Positions 35,297-41,010 of a DNA stretch of 41,010 nucleotides are shown here, piece after piece (position 1 is the first letter of the stretch; each line of letters starts with the position of its first letter). A program made the translations under genes and the position numbers. The stretch is from the NCBI GenBank assembly GCA_946998205.1, contig CAMPYJ010000023.1, forward strand, positions 1 to 41,010, read 5' to 3'. The notes beneath the pieces were generated by a model. The model did no database searches, was not told where the DNA came from, and was given only the letters and a program-made list of their open reading frames with translations. The DNA is from an uncultured Prevotella sp. (GTDB taxonomy: Bacteria > Bacteroidota > Bacteroidia > Bacteroidales > Bacteroidaceae).

Positions 35297-36277
35297 ATGG
35301 ACAACATCAAGGTCAGCATCATTACCAAAAGCTCTCAACTGCCGTCGATGACCTGCAACAACTTTTTTCACAGCGCGGAGCTTTTCCGAATGGCCGAACG
35401 TACATCCGGCCAAAGCCCTTACATGGTTGTCGCGCACGACCAAACAGGCAAGTGTGTAGCCCACATGTTGGCCTTGCAGGAATGGCATGGCACCTGGCTT
35501 CCACCTTTCATATATAAGCAGGTGAGAGTTTACGGCGAGGGTGAGTATGAGGACAGCTGTGAGAACAAGGAGCAAGTGTTCGGGCTGATGCTTCATGAAA
35601 CAAGCCGCTTCTTCAGGCGCAGGCTCGCGCTATACACAGAGTTCAGCGCCTTGAGCCAGAAGATGTTTGGCTACCAGTACTTCAGACAGAACAAGTTTTT
35701 CCCCATGAACTGGCAAGAGATTCATAACTCACTGCACGACATGCCGCCGGAAAACAGGTTGAGCAAGAAGACCTTGAAACAAATCGCACACGCCGAAGCA
35801 GCCGGAGTGACGACCAGCGAGGTGGCCACCATGGAAGAGCTCCACGAGTTTTACAATCACCTGAAAAACCACTTCAGAAGCAAAATCAGAAGATTCATTC
35901 CTTCTGAAGAGATGTTTACGAAGTTGTATCAGAATCAACACACCAAGACATTCATCACAAAATATAAAAACAAGTTGATTGGCGGATGCACCATTATCCT
36001 TTCACAAGGAAACGCTTATCTGTGGTACCTGGCATCCAAGCGTAAGACTTTCTATCCCCTGCATCCCGACACGGTCACGGTATGGAACGCCATTAAGTAT
36101 GCACACGCCAATCATTGCGAGCATTTCTACTTTCTCTACGCCGGCTTACCGTTTAAGAAAAGCCGGTTCAGAGAGTTCGTCCTCAGGTTCGGTGGCAAGC
36201 CAGTGACCAAATACCGCTGGTTCAGGATATACGTACCGTGGGTGAACCGCATCTTTTCATGGATATACCGGCAATGA
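35297..36277 (+). CDS. GNAT/FemAB-like acyltransferase-fold protein
   Basis: The 326-residue product starts MDNIKVSIITKSSQLPSMTCNNFFH, has a basic middle, and a C-terminal half with GGCTIILSQGNAYLWYLASKR and SRFREFVLRFGGKPVTKYRW. This is the pattern of FemAB/BioF2-type acetyltransferase-fold proteins in Bacteroidetes surface-glycan loci. Substrate unknown. The open frame begins at 35261, but the promoter at 35261-35292 overlaps those codons, so ATG 35297 is the likely start. It stands alone, divergent from maf and ahead of clpC. Confidence 0.75.
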   Translation: MDNIKVSIITKSSQLPSMTCNNFFHSAELFRMAERTSGQSPYMVVAHDQTGKCVAHMLALQEWHGTWLPPFIYKQVRVYGEGEYEDSCENKEQVFGLMLHETSRFFRRRLALYTEFSALSQKMFGYQYFRQNKFFPMNWQEIHNSLHDMPPENRLSKKTLKQIAHAEAAGVTTSEVATMEELHEFYNHLKNHFRSKIRRFIPSEEMFTKLYQNQHTKTFITKYKNKLIGGCTIILSQGNAYLWYLASKRKTFYPLHPDTVTVWNAIKYAHANHCEHFYFLYAGLPFKKSRFREFVLRFGGKPVTKYRWFRIYVPWVNRIFSWIYRQ

Positions 36278-36345
36278 GGCTGACGCCGAAGTGAGGCACA
36301 TCTCGAAGGTACGACATCATGGTTGGATGGCGATGCGAACATAGA

Positions 36346-36361
36346 TTGGCACGATATTTGC
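36346..36361 (+). promoter_or_regulatory. sigma-54 promoter of clpC
   Basis: TTGGCACG at 36346-36353, four bases, then TTGC at 36358-36361 match the -24/-12 consensus (TGGCACG-N4-TTGC) without mismatch. It is 46 bases before the clpC ATG. No TAnnTTTG box was seen in the 130-base gap. Confidence 0.75.
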
Positions 36362-36407
36362 AAATTATTCTGTAACGTTTAAATAGAAAAGAAAGGTAAA
36401 AAGAGAT

Positions 36408-38948
36408 ATGACTAGTCAGTTTTCACCAAAAGTATCCGAAGTACTGGCATTCAGTAGAGAGGAAGCTACCCGACTGGCCAGCCGATCAGTTGGCCCTGAA
36501 CATCTTCTTTTGGGGATGCTCAGAGAAAAAGACAGCCTGGTACATGATGTGTTCACACGATTGAACATCAATCTTTCAACCGTGAAAGCGGCATTGGAAA
36601 ACCGGGTGCGAATAAACGAATTGAACGAACCCGTCAACACGTCGGAACTCGTATTGAACGAGCGAGCCAGCAACATTCTGAAGCTGGCCGTGCTGGAAGC
36701 GAGGATTCAACGTACACAAACGGTGGACGTGCATCACCTGTTGTTGGCCATCTTGCATGACCAAGCCAACAATGGCGCCAAAGAAATATTAGAGACAAAC
36801 AACATGAATTACGAAGATACGCTGACCTATTTGCGACGAACGGCAAAACCAACAAGCAGCAGACTTGACTTGCCTGACGAGGAAGAGGAAGCTGAGTTTG
36901 ACCCAAGAGGGCAGCACACGGATTCCGACAAGAGCAACACAGCGACACCAACAGCGACACAGTCGAGAAAAGGAAATGGCAAAACGCCAATCTTAGACAA
37001 CTTCTCCACCGACTTGACACAAGCTGCGAGGGAAGGAAAACTGGACCCGGTGGTAGGAAGGGACAAGGAAATTCTACGCGTCATCGAGATACTGGGACGG
37101 CGAAAGAAGAATAATCCCATCTTGATTGGTGAGCCGGGCGTAGGCAAAAGCGCCATCGTAGAGGGATTGGCACAACTGATTGCCAAGCACAAGACGTCCC
37201 CCATGCTCTTCAACAAGCGTGTGGTGAGCCTGGACATGACTGCCATTGTGGCCGGAACGAAATACCGGGGGCAGTTTGAGGAGCGTATTCGTGCCCTGTT
37301 GAAAGAATTGGAACAGAATCCTGACATCATCGTTTTCATTGACGAGATTCACACGCTGATTGGTGCGGGAAGCACACCTGGAAGCATGGATGCCGCCAAC
37401 ATCATGAAGCCAGCATTAGCCCGTGGCGTCATTCAGTGTATCGGTGCCACCACGTTGGATGAATTCCGCAACTCGATAGAGAAAGACGGAGCCTTGGAAC
37501 GCAGATTCCAAAAGGTGCTGATTGAGCCGACCTCCACGGATGAAACGCTGCAAATACTGAAAAATATCAAAGAGAGATACGAACAGCATCATCATGTTGA
37601 ATACTCGGATGAGGCACTATTGGCCTGTGTCAAGTTGACAGAAAGATATGTAACCGACCGTTTCTTCCCCGACAAGGCCATTGACGTGTTGGATGAAGTG
37701 GGGTCGAAAGTGTATTTACAGCATGCTGAAGTGCCTTCTTCCATCACCGACAAGGAGAAAGAAATCGATGCGGTTAAGATAAAGAAGCAAGAAGCTGTGC
37801 GCAATCAGAATTTTGAATTGGCTGCCAGTTATCGAGACAAGCAAACGGAATTGGAAATTGAGTTGGAAGACCTGAACAAGCAATGGTCGGCTGGCAAGAT
37901 GGATGAAAGGGTGAACGTCACGGCAGACGAGATTGCGGATGTAGTGTCGATGATGACCGGCGTGCCTGTTCAACGCATGGCAGAAGCTGAAGGCGTAAGG
38001 TTGAAGGGAATGGCCAAAGAGCTGAAAGACGCAGTCATCGCCCAAGATTCTGCCATCGACAAGATGGTGAAGGCCATACAGAGGAACCGCGTTGGATTGA
38101 AAGATCCCAATCATCCCATAGGCGCTTTCATGTTCTTGGGACCCACTGGAGTAGGCAAGACCTATCTCGCCAAGAAATTGGCTGAGCACATGTTTGGTTC
38201 AACGGATGCGCTGATCAGGATTGACATGAGCGAATACACCGAGAGTTTCAATGTTTCGCGGCTCGTAGGAGCACCTCCCGGATATGTAGGATATGAGGAA
38301 GGGGGACAACTGACAGAGAAAGTTCGGCGTCATCCCTACTCCATCGTTTTGTTAGACGAAATAGAAAAGGCGCATGGCAACGTGTTCAACACGCTGCTGC
38401 AGGTATTGGATGAAGGAAGACTAACGGACGGAAACGGTCGCTTGGTTGACTTTAGAAACACCGTCATCATCATGACATCGAACGCAGGTACACGCCAACT
38501 GAAGGAATTTGGCCGTGGTATTGGTTTTAATGCCGCCAACAATTTAGGTCTCAGCATGAACGATGAGGATAAGGAATACGCCCGCTCGATTATTCAGAAA
38601 AGCCTGAGCAAGCAGTTCGCACCAGAGTTCTTGAATCGTTTGGACGAAATCATCATCTTCGATCAGTTAGACTTGAATGCCATCAAGAAGATCATCAACA
38701 TCGAATTGACGGGGCTGTTCAAACGCATTGAAGACATGGGATACCACATTCACGTTTCGGACAAGGCCAAAGAGTTCGTGGCAACAAAAGGATACGACGT
38801 GCAGTTTGGCGCCCGTCCACTGAAGAGAGCCATCCAAACTTATATTGAAGATGGCGTTGCAGCCCGCATTCTTTCGGGCGAACTCCACCCGGGTGACACC
38901 ATCACCATTGAGAAAAAGCCGGGAAAAGACGAGCTGATTTTCAAATAA
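36408..38948 (+). CDS. clpC: ATP-dependent Clp protease ATP-binding subunit ClpC
   Basis: ClpC unfolds proteins and feeds them to ClpP or refolds aggregates. The 846-residue product has an N-terminal repeat domain (1-140), a first AAA+ domain with Walker A GEPGVGKS (K247) and VFIDEIHTLIGAG, and a second with GPTGVGKT (K584) and VLLDEIEKAH. Between them lies a UVR motif region, about 459-486 (KKQEAVRNQNFELAASYRDK), which distinguishes ClpC from ClpB, since ClpB has a longer coiled coil. The C-terminus has the usual FGARPLKRAIQTYIEDGVA. It has a consensus sigma-54 promoter and a strong terminator, so it is a single-gene unit. Confidence 0.95.
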   Translation: MTSQFSPKVSEVLAFSREEATRLASRSVGPEHLLLGMLREKDSLVHDVFTRLNINLSTVKAALENRVRINELNEPVNTSELVLNERASNILKLAVLEARIQRTQTVDVHHLLLAILHDQANNGAKEILETNNMNYEDTLTYLRRTAKPTSSRLDLPDEEEEAEFDPRGQHTDSDKSNTATPTATQSRKGNGKTPILDNFSTDLTQAAREGKLDPVVGRDKEILRVIEILGRRKKNNPILIGEPGVGKSAIVEGLAQLIAKHKTSPMLFNKRVVSLDMTAIVAGTKYRGQFEERIRALLKELEQNPDIIVFIDEIHTLIGAGSTPGSMDAANIMKPALARGVIQCIGATTLDEFRNSIEKDGALERRFQKVLIEPTSTDETLQILKNIKERYEQHHHVEYSDEALLACVKLTERYVTDRFFPDKAIDVLDEVGSKVYLQHAEVPSSITDKEKEIDAVKIKKQEAVRNQNFELAASYRDKQTELEIELEDLNKQWSAGKMDERVNVTADEIADVVSMMTGVPVQRMAEAEGVRLKGMAKELKDAVIAQDSAIDKMVKAIQRNRVGLKDPNHPIGAFMFLGPTGVGKTYLAKKLAEHMFGSTDALIRIDMSEYTESFNVSRLVGAPPGYVGYEEGGQLTEKVRRHPYSIVLLDEIEKAHGNVFNTLLQVLDEGRLTDGNGRLVDFRNTVIIMTSNAGTRQLKEFGRGIGFNAANNLGLSMNDEDKEYARSIIQKSLSKQFAPEFLNRLDEIIIFDQLDLNAIKKIINIELTGLFKRIEDMGYHIHVSDKAKEFVATKGYDVQFGARPLKRAIQTYIEDGVAARILSGELHPGDTITIEKKPGKDELIFK

Positions 38949-38990
38949 TCAACGCAGGCTTCGAATAAAAACGGATAAGCATTCATGAAC

Positions 38991-39029
38991 AAAAAGTCCC
39001 AAAGGTGATTTTCATCTTTGGGACTTTTT
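38991..39029. terminator. bidirectional terminator after clpC
   Basis: AAAAAGTCCCAAAG (38991-39004) pairs exactly with CTTTGGGACTTTTT (39016-39029). It has Ts on the right and As on the left, so it can stop transcription from both directions. Confidence 0.85.
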
Positions 39030-39253
39030 GTCATATTTTGCATGGAAATGAGGAATCATCATTCCCATTCAACACGGCAAAGTAGCTTTTGGTTTGCTTA
39101 TAATCATCATATTATCAGCAATTTATACCATATACTTGGCATTGTGGCTACTTAGCTGGTGTCCGTTTCTGGTGTTCATTCTGTTTTCTTATGGACTAAG
39201 ACCTGCAAGCACACGCCTCATCTCGCATCGTTGTGCTACCGTCTTTCGTGCTG

Positions 39254-39284
39254 CAAATATAGTGAAATTAGCCCGTATCAGCAA
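39254..39284 (-). promoter_or_regulatory. orphan leftward promoter
   Basis: The - strand has TTG (39284-39282), 20 bp, then TATATTTG (39261-39254), a full consensus match. No gene follows before the clpC terminator at 39029. A transcript from here would be about 250 bases. The rest of the gap 39030-39390 shows only a short + strand hydrophobic frame (39094-39294) that I do not accept as a gene. Confidence 0.5.
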
Positions 39285-39390
39285 GTTTTTATAATATTAC
39301 ATGGTGGTATCTCCTTCTTTTACAGGTAATTTATTCGTTTCTCTCGGATTTTTTTAGTAAACTTTGTAGGCAGAAACCAAAACAAGCAAG

Positions 39391-39843
39391 ATGACATTAA
39401 GATATGAGGACATGAACAAGAACGAGAGGTTTGCAGCTACTATGGGCAACCTCTTACGAATGGCTTTGGGCGTTGCCAAAGACAGAATAGTGAAAGTTGA
39501 TAAACTTATAGGCAATTGTGTTTACTTTAAGGAGGGGCATGGGCTTGAAGAAGTGGATGAATATAACGCCTTTCTCTACTTCGTCAATCGTAAGGTGTTC
39601 AACAAGAAGTTTTGGGAGGAGGCTGAACTTTGCGATTGCTCAAACACAGACATTGAGAAGCAACGCCTCATTGCCTACTTTGGAGAGCATAGCCCCTTGG
39701 TAAACTTTGAGCATCGTTCGGCTTACGAATACATCTGCTACCAGCTCATAGATGACATATACACGCACGATACAACAGAGCGTATCAAGGTGCTTGAAAT
39801 TTTCAAAACCTTTGCACTGTTGGTTTATAAGACCACAAAATAA
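39391..39843 (+). CDS. hypothetical protein
   Basis: The 150-residue product is soluble by eye, with no signal peptide or membrane segment. It has conserved-looking stretches of charged and aromatic residues (NAFLYFVNRKVFNKKFWEEAELC, EHRSAYEYICYQLIDDIYTH). I do not recognise a family and assign no function. A box AAACTTTG (39359-39366), one base off TAnnTTTG, lies 25 bases upstream of the ATG. It is convergent with the following lipoprotein gene. Confidence 0.6.
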   Translation: MTLRYEDMNKNERFAATMGNLLRMALGVAKDRIVKVDKLIGNCVYFKEGHGLEEVDEYNAFLYFVNRKVFNKKFWEEAELCDCSNTDIEKQRLIAYFGEHSPLVNFEHRSAYEYICYQLIDDIYTHDTTERIKVLEIFKTFALLVYKTTK

Positions 39844-39845
39844 AA

Positions 39846-39871
39846 GCCCCTTGTCCGTATGGACAAAGGGC
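39846..39871. terminator. convergent terminator hairpin
   Basis: GCCCCTTGTCC (39846-39856) pairs with GGACAAAGGGC (39861-39871) with one mismatch and a GTAT loop, between two converging genes. Confidence 0.55.
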
Positions 39872-39895
39872 AATATTGTATGATATGATGACGGT

Positions 39896-40387
39896 TTAGT
39901 TCACATACGATGCAGTGCCATCAATCTTGCATTTACGGAGGACGCTACCATTCTCATCAATGATATTGACCACCAGTTTGTTGAATCTTACCTTCACTTC
40001 GTGCTTGCTACACTCGGTGCAATCTATACTACCGCTAACGATTTTACAACCCTCCATGCGGTCGTGTATGTCTTTCCAATCATAGCCAACAATCTTAAAG
40101 TTCGTGACATCGAGTTTACCCTTTTGCACCGAGGCTACCTTGAACTCCATCTGATAGAGAATGGCATACACATTCTTGCTTTCACTTGTAGGGCCACTCC
40201 ACAGTCCATGCATGTATAAGCCACTCTCGTCTAAGTGATTGCCAGTGTCAAAGCACTTCAGACCATCAATATTGAGGCCTTCCCAATCCGTATCAGTAGA
40301 AGGGTCATCGTCGCCACCACAAGATGTTAGGGCAAGGGCAAAAAAGCCCATGCACACAACTGCTAAAATTGAAAATAGTTTCTTCAT
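39896..40387 (-). CDS. putative lipoprotein
   Basis: The 163-residue product has a lipoprotein signal with a lipobox, ALTSC, and the modified cysteine at C23. GGDDD follows, the acidic signal that sends Bacteroidetes lipoproteins to the cell surface. The rest (FKIVGYDWKDIHDRMEGCKI, CTECSKHEVKVRF) is not recognised; further cysteines are present. It lies between the hypothetical protein and an outer-membrane-like gene on the same strand. The function is unknown. Confidence 0.75.
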   Translation of the reverse strand: MKKLFSILAVVCMGFFALALTSCGGDDDPSTDTDWEGLNIDGLKCFDTGNHLDESGLYMHGLWSGPTSESKNVYAILYQMEFKVASVQKGKLDVTNFKIVGYDWKDIHDRMEGCKIVSGSIDCTECSKHEVKVRFNKLVVNIIDENGSVLRKCKIDGTASYVN

Positions 40388-40473
40388 AACTTTCTTTTTT
40401 AATATTTATTCTTTTACTACTATTTAATTTGTTTTTTGCAAGCTATATAAACAAAGAACAAATTACCTATTTA

Positions 40474-40923
40474 TTAGAACTTATATTTTGCCCCAAGCGT
40501 AACATTTGCTTTTAATTTTCCAAAGCCTATCCATATTGCGTTAGGAGCAATAAAGACACCGAAGTTATCTTTTATATTATAATTCACTCTTACACCTCCA
40601 TTGAAGGCAAATGCTTGATGATTTCCTTTGGTATCCATAATAGTCTCTTCATATTTGTTTTTAGTACCGCCGATACCAAGAATTAGCTCTGTATTGATTG
40701 GCAGCTTTCTTACTTTATCCTTTGTAAGATTTTTCACCCAGTTTATCATAAGCGACATCTGCTCCAGGTCTGTGTTTCTTAACTGCTGTCTGAATTGAAT
40801 TTCAATTTCGCCATACTTGGAGAGGTATCTTCCGATGCTCACATCTACATAACTTACATCTACACCTACTCCTGCTGTTGCCTGCCATTTCTTGCTTTGG
40901 GCATTAAGGTTACTCACTGCCAT
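40474..40923 (-). CDS. outer-membrane beta-barrel-like protein with no normal start codon
   Basis: From the first ATG (40923) the product is 149 residues, with beta-barrel-like alternating strands (IGRYLSKYGEIEIQFRQQL, GGVRVNYNIKDNFGVFIAPN) ending in F (KYKF). The frame stays open upstream of the ATG. It encodes KKIILIFLVLLMAVSNLNAQS, a complete-looking signal peptide, but the codon just before KKII is AGG (40959-40957) and not ATG. An in-frame stop lies a little further up. Either the start codon has been lost by a single base change, or a non-standard start such as ATT is used. It may therefore be a pseudogene. Confidence 0.5.
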   Translation of the reverse strand: MAVSNLNAQSKKWQATAGVGVDVSYVDVSIGRYLSKYGEIEIQFRQQLRNTDLEQMSLMINWVKNLTKDKVRKLPINTELILGIGGTKNKYEETIMDTKGNHQAFAFNGGVRVNYNIKDNFGVFIAPNAIWIGFGKLKANVTLGAKYKF

Positions 40924-41010
40924 AAGCAGTACTAAAAAGATTAAAATAATTTTCTTCCTTAATTCCGCAGTATTTTTTCTTGTGAGAAAATTTTATATGT
41001 TGAGGTGTCT

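Noticed and set aside
39094..39294. 66-codon + strand frame with a hydrophobic start
   Set aside because: There is no promoter in that direction and the segment overlaps the opposite-strand promoter region; composition looks non-coding after the hydrophobic part.
1..41010. Many other TAnnTTTG matches
   Set aside because: The motif is short and appears by chance in AT-rich DNA. Only sites with a -33 partner, or a sensible position before a gene, were reported.

Overview
This window most likely comes from a Bacteroidales genome, probably a Prevotella-like species. The evidence is recurrent TAnnTTTG (-7) promoter boxes with a TTG/TTTG about 20 bp upstream, a moxR-DUF58-bat operon, Bacteroidetes-type AddAB, a DUF2027-Smr protein, a DUF5686-like outer-membrane protein and a type II-C CRISPR locus with 47-bp repeats. 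No rRNA or tRNA gene was recognised.

Region 1 (1-7000) is an AT-rich, complete type II-C CRISPR-Cas locus. An array of seven 47-bp repeats (62-568) is read on the + strand. cas9-cas1-cas2 lies on the - strand (6830 to 1065), and a tracrRNA gene on the + strand (about 6885-6967) sits just upstream of cas9. Each repeat contains a near-perfect Bacteroidetes promoter, so each spacer could be transcribed from its own start. The tracrRNA has the same kind of promoter. A MITE-like element with a smaller hairpin element nested in it separates the array from cas2.

Region 2 (7000-10800) holds a decayed transposase-like fragment, a Fur/PerR-family regulator, a stretch of short repeats (22-bp and 66-bp units), and a translationally coupled pair of glycosyltransferases.

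Region 3 (10900-25300) is a long run of - strand housekeeping genes. A moxR operon promoter (about 25285) leads into moxR, a DUF58 gene, a membrane protein gene, batA, batB, batC and a fused batD-batE. These are followed closely by a PAP2 phosphatase, queA, a DUF2027-Smr gene, a second copy of the MITE-like element, and nadE.

Region 4 (25990-34250) is a + strand operon of an outer-membrane beta-barrel protein followed by the AddA and AddB helicase-nuclease subunits. Region 5 (34640-38950) has maf divergent from an acetyltransferase-like gene whose promoter abuts its start codon, then clpC behind a consensus sigma-54 promoter. Region 6 (39000-41010) is accessory: an orphan leftward promoter, two genes of unknown function (one a lipoprotein), and an outer-membrane-like protein whose expected start codon appears to have been lost.

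The most interesting signals are the repeat-embedded promoters, the compact tracrRNA antisense to the likely cas9 leader, the MITE-like pair abutting stop codons with a nested 65-bp element, the sigma-54 site before clpC, and the BatD-BatE fusion.
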